Source of the DNA: Bog-473 sp963745665
GTDB taxonomy: Bacteria; Actinomycetota; Acidimicrobiia; Acidimicrobiales; RAAP-2
Assembly: GCA_963745665.1 (NCBI GenBank)
Contig: CAVUYE010000002.1
Span: 1,178,001-1,242,000, forward strand
Direction: 5' to 3'
Length of the DNA stretch: 64,000 nucleotides
A program made the position numbers and the translations under genes. Of the stretch, positions 1-9,616 are shown in pieces. The notes beneath the pieces are model-generated. The model searched no databases. It saw only the letters and a program-made list of their open reading frames with translations, and was not told where the DNA came from. Every line of letters starts with the position of its first letter. The first letter of the stretch is position 1.

Positions 1-3000
1 ACGGATCTCCTGGGCGGCACGCTCGACCCAGTGGACGACAACGGATACACGCCGACCTCTGGCACCGAGTACTTCGTGATGGTCGGAACCAACACGGGGA
101 CCTTCACCACCGTCCTGCATAACGCGACGGCCGACTACACCCACAGCAACGAGACCGGGGTGATCGGGGGAGCGCCGGCCACCCCCACGACCACGACGGT
201 CACCAGCACCGCCAACCCCGCAGTGTTCGGGCAACCCGTCAGCTTGACGGCCACCGTCGCGACCTCGAGCGGCACTCCGACGGGCTCGGTCACATTCTAC
301 GACGGCACCACCGCGATCGGCACCCAGTCCGTCAGCACGTCCGGCGGCACGACCACCGCCTCCATCGAGATTTCGTCCCTGCGCGTGGGCGGCGACTCGG
401 TCACGGCCGTCTACAGCGGAGACGCCATCTTCAACTCGAGCACGTCCGCGATCTACAGCCAGACGGTCAACCGGGACGGGCCGACCGTTTCGGTCAATCC
501 GAACCCCACCAGCCTGGTCCCAGGCCAGCCCGACGTCATCACCGTTGACGTGACCGCGGCCGTACCAGGGGCCGGTACACCCTCGGGCGACGTGTCCCTG
601 ACCGACGGGGCCACCCCGATTCCCGGCTGCCAGAACCTGGTCATGGGTCCGACCGGCCCTTCGCAGGTCAGCTGTGACGTCACCTACCAGTCGGTGGCCG
701 ACCACACGATTAGCGCCACCTACGCCGGCGACACGGACTTCACCGGCGGCAGCGGCAGCAGCCCACTCGACGTGACGGCCGCTTCGACCACCACCTTGCT
801 CACCCCGTCGGCCGCACCCGCGCCCCTGGGCGAGCCCGTCACGTACACCGCCACCGTCACGGTGAACGCGCCCGGCTCGGGCACGCCCACCGGGACGGTC
901 AGCTTCACCGACGGTGGCAATCCCATTTCGGGCTGCCAGAACCTGACCCTGCCCGGCACGGCCCCGCTGTCCGTGCAGTGCGAGCAGACGTACTCGACGG
1001 TGGTCAGCCACAGCATCGTGGCCACCTACGCACCCGGAACGATCAACTACAAGGCCAGCTCCGACTCGCTCACCGAAGAAGTTGCACAGCTCGGCACGAC
1101 CACAACCATCGGCGACTCGACCGGTAGCTCCACGTACGGCCTCCCGGTCACCTTTACCGCCACCATCGCTCCCAGCCCGGGGGGCAGCGTCAGCCCAACC
1201 GGAACCGTGAGCTTCACGGACAACGGGTCGACCGGTCTCGGCTCGGCGCCTGTCTCTACGACAGGTGGCGTGACCACGGCCTCACTCACCCTGTCCAACC
1301 TCCCGGCAGGAGGCCACTCGGTGCAGGCCACCTATAGCGGTGACACGACTTACGTGACCAGCAGCTCGTCGACCGCGGCGACGGTGAACGTCGCCCAGGC
1401 CGGCACCAGCCTCGTCGTGTCCAACGCGGCCAACCCCTCGGTGGTCGGACAGCAGATCTCCCTGGCCGCCACCGTGACCCCGGACTCTGGTTCCGGCCCG
1501 ACCGGAACCGTCCAGTTCTACGACAATGGGACGGCCCTCGGGCCGGCGGAGACGGTGTCGGGCGGCGTCGCCACGCTGACCACCTCGAGCCTCGTCCTCG
1601 GCACGCACCCGATAACCGCCATCTACAGCGGTGACACGAACTTCGTGGGGAGCACCACGTCGGGGACCTTGTCCCAGGTGGTGAACCAGGCGATGACCGC
1701 GACCGCGGTCACCAGCTCGGCCAATCCCGGGCCGCTGGGCGAGCCCATCACCTACACCGCCACAGTGACGGTGGACGGTCCGGGCGGAGGAACGCCCACA
1801 GGGCACGTGAGCTTCACCGACGGTGGCAATCCCATTTCGGGCTGCCAGAACCTGACCCTGCCCGGCACCGCCCCGCTGTCGGTGCAGTGCCAACAGACCT
1901 ACACGATCGACGCCGGCCACACCATCCAGGCGTCGTACACCGGCGACGGCAACTACCAGTCGAGCGTCAGCGGCATCTATGACGAGTCGTTGGCCGAGGC
2001 GACCTCGACCACCGGCGTGTCCGTGTCGACCGGCTCCACGACCTACGGTCAGCCCGTGACCTTCACGGCAACGGTCACACCCGAGGAGGGGTCGTCGAGC
2101 AACCCGACCGGCACCGTGACGTTCGAGAACGACGCCACCGACCCCGCCACAAATCTCGGTTCGGCGCCCGTGTCCACGACCGCCGGCCTGACCACAGCCC
2201 AACTGGCCCTCCCGTACCTGTCGGCCGGCTCGTATTCGGTGCAGGCCGTCTACGGCGGTGACTCGGTCTTCACCGGAAGCAGCTCGACCACCCCGGCCAC
2301 CGTGACGGTCGGCCAGGTGACCTCCAGCGTGACCGTCACCAGCTCGGCCGCCCCGTCGGTCGTGGGGCAGCCGGTGACACTCACCGCCACCATCACCCCG
2401 CCCGCGGGTGCGGGACCGACGCGCACCGTCCAGTTCTATGACAACGGTACGGCCCTCGGGCCGGCGGAGACGGTGTCGGGCGGCGCTGCCACGCTCACCA
2501 CCTCTGGCCTCGCCCTGGGCTCGCACCCGATCACAGCGATCTACAGCGGCGACGGGAACTTCACCGGCGCCACGACCGCAGCGTCCTTCCCCCAGGTCGT
2601 AAACCAGGCGGGGACCACCACCGTGGTCACCAGCTCGGCCAATCCGGGCGACGTCGGGGTGCCGATTACCTACACGGCGACCGTGACGGTGAACGGGCCG
2701 GGCGGCGGCACGCCCACCGGGAGGGTCAGCTTCACTGACGGTGGCGGCGCCATTTCGGGTTGCCAGAACCTGACTCTGCCGGCCAGCGCGCCTCTGTTCG
2801 TGCTGTGCCAGCAGACCTACGCGACGAACTCGGGCCATTCGATCGTGGCCACCTACACCGGCGACACGAATTATGTGGGCAGTGCCAACCTGCCGTACTC
2901 CGAGTCGGTGAGCCAGGTGAGCACGTCGACCGGCATCTCGGCCAGCACCGGCAGCATCACCTACGGCCAATCCCTGACCTTCACCGCGACGGTGACCGCT

Positions 3001-5964
3001 GCATCGGACATCCCGACGGGATCGGTCACCTTCTTGAACAACGGCAGTTCCATCGGGAGCTCGACCCTGTCGACGACCGCCGGAGTGACGACGGCGACAC
3101 TGACCCTCACCACCCTGTCGGCCGGATCGGACACGGTGACTGCGACGTACGGCGGCACCACCGAGTTCGCCGGCAGCAGCACCCCGCCCGCCGGTGTTGT
3201 CGTTAGCGTGGCCAAGGCCGCCACCACCACGGCGACGGTGACGAGCAACCTGAACCCCTCGGTCAGCGGGCAATCGGTCACCTTCACCGCCGCCATCACA
3301 GTCAACGCGCCCGGGGGTGGCACCCCGACGGGGACCGTGACGTTCTACGACAACGGGACGGCCATCGGCACCGGCACAGTGGGGACCAGCGTTCCACCCG
3401 GCCCGGCCATCGGAGCCTCTTTGACGATCAGCTCGCTCAGCGTCGCGACGCATCCCATCACCGCCACCTACGGAGGGAACTCGAACTTCAGCGGGTCCAC
3501 CACCACGGCCACCCTGCAGCAGGTCGTCAACGGGGCCCAGAGCGGGACCACGACCGTGATTCAGAACACTCCTGGCGTGACGACGACCGTCAGCCAGGTG
3601 CCGAACTTGGTTGCGACCGTCCAGGGCGGGTCCACCTTCCCGACCGGCACGGTGACCTTCATGCAGGGGTCCACCGTCCTCGGGACGGCCCCGTTGGTCG
3701 AGCAGTCCCTCGCCGACGTGGCCCAGTTGCAGGTGCCACAGTTCTCGTCCACCTATGCCATCGGCAGCCACACCATCACGGCGGTGTACTCGGGCGACAG
3801 CACCCACGTGGGCAGCACTTCGGCCCCGTACACCCTGACAGTGGTCTCGCCGATCTTCGAGGACATCGACCTCGGGGAGGAATTCGTGGTCCTCAACTCG
3901 CAGACCGGAGCGGTGGCCAACTCCTTCTTCGACGGGTCCAACTCCTGCGGCTGCAACGGCCAGGACTATCTGGCCATCAGTCCCGACGGGACGCGGGCGT
4001 ACATGCTCGACCCGGGCACGTCGACCAGCACGGTGCACGTCATCAACACGGCGACCGGCGCCGTCCTGACCACCATCTCGATCGCGGGCTGGGCCGGCGA
4101 CATCGTGGCCTCACCTGACGGCACGCACGTCTACGTCGGGTCGGAGAGCTACCCGAACAACGATCTCTCCGTCATCAGTACCGCCACCAACACGGTCACC
4201 GGCACCATCGCCGTGACCGGGCCGGTCGACTCACTTCTCACGGCCATAGCCATCAACCCGGCGGGCACGGAGATGTTCGTGACTCTCCAGACCGCCGTGG
4301 CGGTGGTGAACCTGACCACAGCGCGGACGGTCGCGGACATCCCCTTGAGCGGGTCCGAGGGGATCGCCGTCAACCCGAACGGGTCGGCGGCCTACGCCAG
4401 CAACGGGTTCCACGGCGGGGCCGCCGGCTCCAACACCGTGAGCGTCATCAGCACGTCGACCAACACGGTCACGCGCACCTTCACCGGATTCACCGAACCC
4501 ACCAACTTGACGGTCAACCCGGCCGGCACCGAGCTCTACGTCACCAGCGTCAACTCGGGCAACGGCTTCGTCACGGGCGTGAACCTCTCGAGCGGCGCCG
4601 AGACGAACCTGACGCTGCCCAGAAGTGACAGCGGCCAGGACGTCGCGGTGAGCCCGAACGGGGCGACGTTGTACCTCAGCTTCAACAGCCTGATCAATAA
4701 CGACGGCGTGTTCGAGATCAACACCTCGAACCTGCAGATCTCAACGACGCTGTCGCCCCTCTCGGGTTACGCCACCGACGACACCATCCGGCCTTTCGGC
4801 GGCGCGCCTACCCCGCCGACGCTCGCACCAATGAGCGTCACCACGGCAAACCTGCCGGGTGGCGTCCAGGGCCAGTACTACTCCACCACGCTCGTCGCCA
4901 CGGGAGGACTGTCCCCGTACTCCTGGCAGCTGACCGGGGGGACCTTGCCGGCCGGCCTCACATTGAGCTCGGCCGGGACCCTCTACGGCACGCCGACGGC
5001 CGCCGGCGGACCGGTGAGCCTGACCTTCAAGGCGAGCGACTCCAACTCCCCGACGGACACGGCCACGGCGACACTCCAGCTGACGATCGCCTCGGGGTCG
5101 ACCGCCCCGCCACCGTGTGGCGGCAGCGGGGGGGCTTCGGCACCGGGCCTGCCCGCACCGAGCGCCTGTGCCAGCGGGTCGAACACCAACGCGGGCGGGT
5201 CCGCCACCGCGACGAGTACGGGCAGCGCCGGGTCGATCACCGTGACGGCGACGGGTACCGGTGGCGTCACGGTTGGCCAGTACGGCGCGGAACCATCGAG
5301 TGGCGTCCCGTTCCGGGGATCGGGCAACGGATTCGACGTCTCACTGTCGCAGATCAACACGTTCACCACGGTCTCCATCCGGGACTGCGCCCTCGCTGGG
5401 GCGACCAGCCTCTCTTGGTACAACCCGGCCGCCAACGGCGGTCTCGGGGCCTGGGAGACGGTCACGCCGACCGTGTACACGCCAGCCCGAGGGCGGCTCA
5501 CTCCGGCCTGCCTCACCATCACGTTGAGCGCATCCAGCAGCCCACCGCTGTCGGATCTGGACGGCACGAACTTCTTCGGGGTGCAGCCGTCCGAGACGGT
5601 GTCGGTGACGGTGGGAGGCAGCTCTCCCTACACCATCTCCGGGACGGTGATCGGCGGGGGCATCTCCATAAACCAGACCGCGCTGACGACGACGGTGACC
5701 GGAACGGTCACGGTGTTCGACAGCTCCGACAGGCCGGCCACCGTGACCTACAACCAGGCGTGCATCCTGGGGGCGTGCTTCGGGACCGTCACGGTCACGG
5801 ATCCCACCGCCGGGGTGAGCTTCACGACGCCAGCGTTCATCAGCCTCGGCACGCTGACCGCCTCAAGCGCGAACGAGCAGGGTTTGGTGATCCCGGGCGG
5901 CCAGGCGCGCCCGTATCCGATCCAATGGTCGGTGACAGAGACACTGCCCTCATCGGGGAGCTGA
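1..5964 (+). CDS. Giant repeat surface protein: Ig-like array, YVTN propeller, He_PIG domain (5' partial)
   Basis: The reading frame is open from base 1, so the N-terminus and any signal peptide lie outside the window; a GTG at 31 is probably internal. Twelve Ig-like domains (bacterial Ig-like group 3 type) of about 95-105 residues run from about nt 190 to 3846, each starting like 'TTxVTSSANPxxxGxPVT' and ending 'xYSGDxxFxGS'. Domains 2, 3, 6 and 9 carry a Cys pair that could form a disulfide. Next come YVTN-type beta-propeller repeats (about nt 3880-4800, 'SPDGTxxY' and 'VISTxTNTV' motifs), one putative-Ig He_PIG domain (about 4834-5090), then a Ser/Gly/Thr-rich stretch and a beta-rich C-terminal part. 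No LPXTG motif or C-terminal membrane helix is visible, so its anchoring is unknown. It is probably a secreted or cell-surface adhesion or scaffold protein. It converges on the next gene. Confidence 0.85.
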   Translation, partial: TDLLGGTLDPVDDNGYTPTSGTEYFVMVGTNTGTFTTVLHNATADYTHSNETGVIGGAPATPTTTTVTSTANPAVFGQPVSLTATVATSSGTPTGSVTFYDGTTAIGTQSVSTSGGTTTASIEISSLRVGGDSVTAVYSGDAIFNSSTSAIYSQTVNRDGPTVSVNPNPTSLVPGQPDVITVDVTAAVPGAGTPSGDVSLTDGATPIPGCQNLVMGPTGPSQVSCDVTYQSVADHTISATYAGDTDFTGGSGSSPLDVTAASTTTLLTPSAAPAPLGEPVTYTATVTVNAPGSGTPTGTVSFTDGGNPISGCQNLTLPGTAPLSVQCEQTYSTVVSHSIVATYAPGTINYKASSDSLTEEVAQLGTTTTIGDSTGSSTYGLPVTFTATIAPSPGGSVSPTGTVSFTDNGSTGLGSAPVSTTGGVTTASLTLSNLPAGGHSVQATYSGDTTYVTSSSSTAATVNVAQAGTSLVVSNAANPSVVGQQISLAATVTPDSGSGPTGTVQFYDNGTALGPAETVSGGVATLTTSSLVLGTHPITAIYSGDTNFVGSTTSGTLSQVVNQAMTATAVTSSANPGPLGEPITYTATVTVDGPGGGTPTGHVSFTDGGNPISGCQNLTLPGTAPLSVQCQQTYTIDAGHTIQASYTGDGNYQSSVSGIYDESLAEATSTTGVSVSTGSTTYGQPVTFTATVTPEEGSSSNPTGTVTFENDATDPATNLGSAPVSTTAGLTTAQLALPYLSAGSYSVQAVYGGDSVFTGSSSTTPATVTVGQVTSSVTVTSSAAPSVVGQPVTLTATITPPAGAGPTRTVQFYDNGTALGPAETVSGGAATLTTSGLALGSHPITAIYSGDGNFTGATTAASFPQVVNQAGTTTVVTSSANPGDVGVPITYTATVTVNGPGGGTPTGRVSFTDGGGAISGCQNLTLPASAPLFVLCQQTYATNSGHSIVATYTGDTNYVGSANLPYSESVSQVSTSTGISASTGSITYGQSLTFTATVTAASDIPTGSVTFLNNGSSIGSSTLSTTAGVTTATLTLTTLSAGSDTVTATYGGTTEFAGSSTPPAGVVVSVAKAATTTATVTSNLNPSVSGQSVTFTAAITVNAPGGGTPTGTVTFYDNGTAIGTGTVGTSVPPGPAIGASLTISSLSVATHPITATYGGNSNFSGSTTTATLQQVVNGAQSGTTTVIQNTPGVTTTVSQVPNLVATVQGGSTFPTGTVTFMQGSTVLGTAPLVEQSLADVAQLQVPQFSSTYAIGSHTITAVYSGDSTHVGSTSAPYTLTVVSPIFEDIDLGEEFVVLNSQTGAVANSFFDGSNSCGCNGQDYLAISPDGTRAYMLDPGTSTSTVHVINTATGAVLTTISIAGWAGDIVASPDGTHVYVGSESYPNNDLSVISTATNTVTGTIAVTGPVDSLLTAIAINPAGTEMFVTLQTAVAVVNLTTARTVADIPLSGSEGIAVNPNGSAAYASNGFHGGAAGSNTVSVISTSTNTVTRTFTGFTEPTNLTVNPAGTELYVTSVNSGNGFVTGVNLSSGAETNLTLPRSDSGQDVAVSPNGATLYLSFNSLINNDGVFEINTSNLQISTTLSPLSGYATDDTIRPFGGAPTPPTLAPMSVTTANLPGGVQGQYYSTTLVATGGLSPYSWQLTGGTLPAGLTLSSAGTLYGTPTAAGGPVSLTFKASDSNSPTDTATATLQLTIASGSTAPPPCGGSGGASAPGLPAPSACASGSNTNAGGSATATSTGSAGSITVTATGTGGVTVGQYGAEPSSGVPFRGSGNGFDVSLSQINTFTTVSIRDCALAGATSLSWYNPAANGGLGAWETVTPTVYTPARGRLTPACLTITLSASSSPPLSDLDGTNFFGVQPSETVSVTVGGSSPYTISGTVIGGGISINQTALTTTVTGTVTVFDSSDRPATVTYNQACILGACFGTVTVTDPTAGVSFTTPAFISLGTLTASSANEQGLVIPGGQARPYPIQWSVTETLPSSGS
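784..3537 (+). repeat. Three-domain higher-order repeat inside the Ig array (period about 0.91 kb)
   Basis: Within the surface-protein gene the Ig domains recur in sets of three: a Cys-pair type ('SFTDGG..ISGCQNL'), a 'TYGxPVTFTATV' type and a 'VQFYDNGTALG' type. Domains 3-4-5, 6-7-8 and 9-10-11 form three copies starting near 784, 1693 and 2614. DNA identity survives locally. A stretch of about 59 bases at 901-959 recurs exactly at 1810-1868 (spacing 909), and about 37 bases near 1531 recur near 2452 (spacing 921). The array therefore grew by duplication of a three-domain block. Confidence 0.8.
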
Positions 5965-6038
5965 CAGGGGCGCTCGCCAAGTGAGCTCACGGCGGCCTGC
6001 TGTCGTGGCCAGCGAGGCGCACCAGGCACTCAGTGCGG

Positions 6039-7187
6039 TCAGTCGGCTGTATAGCCGTCCATGCGCGCCAGAATACGCAGCATGACCTCGTCGGCACCGG
6101 CGCCGATGGAGTCGAGGCGCGTGTCGCGGAAGTAGCGCGAGGTCCAGTTCTCATCCATGTAGCCCATGCCGCCGTGGAACTGGACGGCGACATCGGCCAC
6201 CTCGCGCTGCAGGCGCGAGCCGAGAAGTTTGCCGATGGTGGCGAACCGGGTGGCGTCCTCGCCCCGGACGACGGCGTCGGCCGTGGAGCGGGCGTACTGC
6301 TTGAGCACATCGTGGCGGGCCGAGAGCTCGGCCAGCACGAACTGCAGGTGCTGGTTGGCGAGCAGTGGGGCGCCGAAGGCCCGGCGCTCGCGCAGGTAGG
6401 CCTTCGTTCGCTCCAGCGCGAGCGCGATGGAGCCCACCTGCTTGTAGAAGGTCATGAGCCGCTCGGCCTGGAATTGCACCATCTGCTGTTGGAAGCCCCG
6501 CCCGATGTCGCCGATGGTGTTGGCGACCGGCACGCGCACCTCGGTGAACGACAGCTCGGCGGTGTCGCTCGACCACATGCCCAGTTTCTCCAGCTTGCGA
6601 GACACCGCGACGCCTGGAACGTCTGTCGGCACGACGATAAGCGACATGCCCTGGTATCCGGGATCGTCGGAGGTGCGGGCCAGGAGGCACAGCCAATCGG
6701 CCTGCGTGCCGTTGGTGATGAAGAGCTTGGCGCCGTTGATCACCCATTCGTCCCCGTCGCGCACAGCGCGGGTGCGGATCCCCGCCACGTCGCTGCCGGC
6801 GTCGGGCTCTGTCACCGCAATGGCGGTGACGACCTCGCCGCGAATCGCCGGTGCGAGATACCGCTGCTTCAGCTCGACGGAGCCGTAGCGGGCCAGCGCG
6901 GGCGTCGCCATCGACATCTGCACCGCCATCGCCATGGGGACGCCGCCGCAGCTGATCCGGCCCATCTCCTCGCCGGCGATGAGGGTGTACGTGTGGTCCG
7001 CCCCCATGCCGCCGTAGGCCTCGTCGTACTCGAGGCCGAGCAGGCCGACGGCCGCCAGCTTGGGAAAGAGCTCGTGGGCGGGGAACGTGCGAGCCGCTTC
7101 CCACTCGTCCACGTGGGGCTCGATCTCCCGTTCGAAGAGGTCACGGAGCGTCTTGCGGAAGAGCTGGTGCTCGTCGCTCTCGATCAC
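6039..7187 (-). CDS. Acyl-CoA dehydrogenase
   Basis: A 382-residue FAD flavoenzyme of normal family length that would oxidise an acyl-CoA to the 2-enoyl-CoA. The N-terminal helical domain begins 'MIESDEHQLFRKTLRD'. The middle beta domain has the signature 'AVTEPDAGSDVAG', and the C-terminal region has 'QFHGGMGYMDE'. The usual C-terminal catalytic 'YEGT' reads 'IGAGADEVM', so the base is not at that site. A Glu in the helix 'LERTKAYLRERRAFG' could serve, as in long-chain and isovaleryl types; that is inference. It is transcribed divergently from the crotonase/carboxylase operon, and is the natural candidate for the first oxidation step of that pathway. Confidence 0.92.
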   Translation of the reverse strand: MIESDEHQLFRKTLRDLFEREIEPHVDEWEAARTFPAHELFPKLAAVGLLGLEYDEAYGGMGADHTYTLIAGEEMGRISCGGVPMAMAVQMSMATPALARYGSVELKQRYLAPAIRGEVVTAIAVTEPDAGSDVAGIRTRAVRDGDEWVINGAKLFITNGTQADWLCLLARTSDDPGYQGMSLIVVPTDVPGVAVSRKLEKLGMWSSDTAELSFTEVRVPVANTIGDIGRGFQQQMVQFQAERLMTFYKQVGSIALALERTKAYLRERRAFGAPLLANQHLQFVLAELSARHDVLKQYARSTADAVVRGEDATRFATIGKLLGSRLQREVADVAVQFHGGMGYMDENWTSRYFRDTRLDSIGAGADEVMLRILARMDGYTAD

Positions 7188-7245
7188 CGGCGCACGATAC
7201 CACCGGCGCTTTTTCCGCTTTTCCGCCGACGTGCGAGTACCCCCC

Positions 7246-7251
7246 TACACT
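7246..7251 (+). promoter_or_regulatory. -10 element TACACT of a leaderless promoter
   Basis: TACACT ends 8 bases before the GTG start at 7260, so transcription would begin at or next to the start codon and no ribosome site is needed. No convincing -35 box is seen. The 72-base gap also has to hold the promoter of the divergent acyl-CoA dehydrogenase. Confidence 0.5.
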
Positions 7252-7259
7252 GCGCACCC

Positions 7260-8021
7260 GTGACGGACGTGTTGGTCGGCGTGCAGCATGACGACGGCAT
7301 CCGGACCCTGACGCTCGATTCTCCGGCCAATCGCAACGCGCTCTCGGCCGAACTGTTGGCGCAGTTGGAGCAGGCGTTGCGTGACGCAACGACCGACCCG
7401 GACGTGCGAGCGATCGTCCTCACAGGGACCGGGACGGTGTTTTGCTCCGGTGCCGACCTTTCCGAGCGTGGCGCGGCAGCACCCAGCCGCATGCCGGCCA
7501 TCCTCACCGCCATCGTCGAGAGCGCGGTGCCGGTCATCGTCTGCGTCAACGGCCACGCCCGCGCTGGCGGCCTCGGGCTCATTACCGCAGCCGACATGGC
7601 CGTGGCGGCCGAGGCGGCCACGTTCGCCTTCACCGAGGTCCGCGTCGGGGTGGCGCCGGCCATGATTCTGGTGCCGGCGTTGCGGGTGATGGACCGCCGC
7701 TTCCTCACCCGCGCCACGCTCACGGGCGAACGCTTCGGCGCGGCCGAGGCCGCGGCGGCCGGACTCCTCACGGCCGTGACGCCGGACGAGGCTACGCGCG
7801 ACGAGTGGGTCGCGGAGCGGACCACCGCGCTCCGCCAAGGGGCACCCGGCGCGCTGCGCGCCACCAAGAGACTGCTGCGCACGCTGCCGGCGCAGGGTTG
7901 GACCGAGGGCCTGACCGCCGCCGCGGCCACTTCGGCCGAATTGTTCGCCGGAGCAGAGGCGGCCGAGGGCATGGAGGCATTCCTGCAGAAGCGCCGTCCG
8001 TCCTGGGACACGACGACATGA
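7260..8021 (+). CDS. Enoyl-CoA hydratase/isomerase family protein (crotonase)
   Basis: 253 residues from GTG 7260, chosen because 'VTDVLVGVQHDDGIRTLTLD' is a proper crotonase N-terminus and a -10 box sits just upstream. The oxyanion-hole motifs are present ('FCSGADLSERG' and 'NGHARAGGLGL'). Of the two hydratase glutamates, the second is kept in 'FAFTEVRVGV', while the first (in GGGCEL of rat hydratase) is Gly. Straight hydration is therefore uncertain. The stop overlaps the next start (ATGA at 8018-8021), so it is translationally coupled to the carboxylase. By context it could hydrate a glutaconyl-type product, like AtuE. Confidence 0.88.
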   Translation: MTDVLVGVQHDDGIRTLTLDSPANRNALSAELLAQLEQALRDATTDPDVRAIVLTGTGTVFCSGADLSERGAAAPSRMPAILTAIVESAVPVIVCVNGHARAGGLGLITAADMAVAAEAATFAFTEVRVGVAPAMILVPALRVMDRRFLTRATLTGERFGAAEAAAAGLLTAVTPDEATRDEWVAERTTALRQGAPGALRATKRLLRTLPAQGWTEGLTAAAATSAELFAGAEAAEGMEAFLQKRRPSWDTTT

Positions 8022-9616
8022 GCACGCCCCTTCGGTCGCGCCTGGCCGTGACGGGTGACGAGTTCCGCGACAACGCCGCCGCCATGGGCGTGCTCGTCGA
8101 CGAGGTACGCGCCCAGCAGGAACTCGTCCTCGCCGGCGGCGGTGCCCAGTACGTGGAGCGACACCTGGCCCGCGGCAAGATGCTCGTGCGCGAGCGCCTC
8201 GAGGCGCTCGTCGATCCCGGCACGCCGGTGCTCGAGCTCTGCCCGTTGGCCGGGTTGCAGACCGGCGACCCGGTCGGCGGCGGCGTGGTGGTTGCGCTGG
8301 CCGAGGTGGCGCACACCCAGTGCCTCGTCATCGCCAACGACCCCACCGTCCGCGGCGGGACGACGAGCCCGACCACTATCCGCAAGCTCCTCCGTGCCAT
8401 GGACGTGGCGGAGGAGAACCGCCTCCCGCTCCTGCTCCTCGTGGAGTCCGGAGGAGCCGATCTGCCGCGCCAGGCCGACGTCTTCGTGCCCGGCGGTGAG
8501 CAGTTCCGGCGGCTGACCCAGCTGTCGGCGCAGGGCATCCCCACCGTCTGCGTCGTGTTCGGCTCCTCGACCGCAGGTGGGGCCTACCTCCCCGGCATGA
8601 GCGATTACACCGTCATGGTCGAGGACCGGGCCCGCGTCTTCCTCGGCGGGCCGCCCCTCGTCAAGATGGCCATCGGAGAGGAGGCCGATGAGGAGGAGCT
8701 GGGGGGTGCGCGCATGCACGCCGAGATCTCGGGCCTCTGTGACTACCTGGCCCGTGACGAGCCCGAGGCGATCCGCATGGCGCGGGGCATCGTCGCCCAC
8801 CTGCACTGGACCCGCCTCGGCCCCGGGCCCGTCGAACCGGCTGACGAGCCGCTCTACCGGGCCGAGGAGCTGCTCGGGATCGCCTCGGTGGACGTGCGTG
8901 TGCCGTTCGACGTGCGCGAGATCGTCGCCCGGATAGTGGACGGCTCCCGCTTCGAGGAGTTCAAGACGCTGTACGGCGCCCAGCTGGTGTGCGGATGGGC
9001 GTCGATCGGCGGCTACCCGATCGGCGTGATCGCCAACAACGGCATCCTGTTCTCGCCCGAGGCGCAGAAGGGAGCGCAGTTCATTGCGCTCTGCAACCGC
9101 AGCGACACTCCGATCCTGTTCGTACAGAACATCACGGGCTTCATGGTCGGGACGCGCTACGAGCAGGGCGGCATCATCAAGGACGGGGCCAAACTGATCA
9201 ACGCCGTGTCGAACTCGAGCGTGCCCCACCTCACGCTCATGGTGGGCGCCAGCTACGGGGCGGGCAACTACGCCATGGCAGGCCGTGCGTATGACCCGCG
9301 CTTCGTCTTCACCTGGCCCAATCACCGCATCGCCGTCATGGGGCCCAAGCAGCTGGCCGGCGTGCTCTCCATCGTGCGCCGCAACGCGGCCGCGGCGGCG
9401 GGTCGCTCCTTTGACGAGGCCGCCGACGAGGAGCTGCGCGAGGCGACGGAGAACCAGATCGAGGAGGAGTCGACGGCGGAGTTCGCCACGGGGCGGCTGT
9501 GGGACGACGGCATCATCGACCCCCGTGACACGCGCACTGTGCTCGCCATCGCGCTGACCGCGGTCCACTCGGCGGCCGTGCGCGGGACGGCGGTCTTCGG
9601 TGTGGTGCGGCACTGA
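8018..9616 (+). CDS. Acyl-CoA carboxylase, carboxyltransferase (beta) subunit
   Basis: A 532-residue carboxyltransferase with N- and C-terminal crotonase-fold halves, of the methylcrotonyl-/geranyl-CoA carboxylase type. It moves CO2 from biotin onto an enoyl-CoA. Seen: 'SSTAGGAYLPGMSDYTVMV', 'GARMHAEISGLCDYLA', 'FVQNITGFMVG' and 'GASYGAGNYAM'. The length matches MCC/AtuC beta subunits rather than the shorter acetyl-CoA AccD. The ATG at 8018 overlaps the crotonase stop, and its own TGA overlaps the ATG of the biotin subunit (9614-9618). The frame is intact. The substrate (3-methylcrotonyl-, geranyl- or another branched enoyl-CoA) cannot be decided from sequence. Confidence 0.93.
   Translation: MSTPLRSRLAVTGDEFRDNAAAMGVLVDEVRAQQELVLAGGGAQYVERHLARGKMLVRERLEALVDPGTPVLELCPLAGLQTGDPVGGGVVVALAEVAHTQCLVIANDPTVRGGTTSPTTIRKLLRAMDVAEENRLPLLLLVESGGADLPRQADVFVPGGEQFRRLTQLSAQGIPTVCVVFGSSTAGGAYLPGMSDYTVMVEDRARVFLGGPPLVKMAIGEEADEEELGGARMHAEISGLCDYLARDEPEAIRMARGIVAHLHWTRLGPGPVEPADEPLYRAEELLGIASVDVRVPFDVREIVARIVDGSRFEEFKTLYGAQLVCGWASIGGYPIGVIANNGILFSPEAQKGAQFIALCNRSDTPILFVQNITGFMVGTRYEQGGIIKDGAKLINAVSNSSVPHLTLMVGASYGAGNYAMAGRAYDPRFVFTWPNHRIAVMGPKQLAGVLSIVRRNAAAAAGRSFDEAADEELREATENQIEEESTAEFATGRLWDDGIIDPRDTRTVLAIALTAVHSAAVRGTAVFGVVRH

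Noticed and set aside
1282..4038. 918-codon open frame on the - strand inside the surface-protein gene
   Set aside because: It is antisense to a clear Ig-repeat protein. Its Arg/Gly/His-rich translation has no domain and reflects G+C-rich repeats keeping stops away.
7184..9613. 809-codon - strand frame opposite the crotonase and carboxylase genes
   Set aside because: Both + strand genes are intact and family-typical; the antisense product is Arg/His-rich noise.
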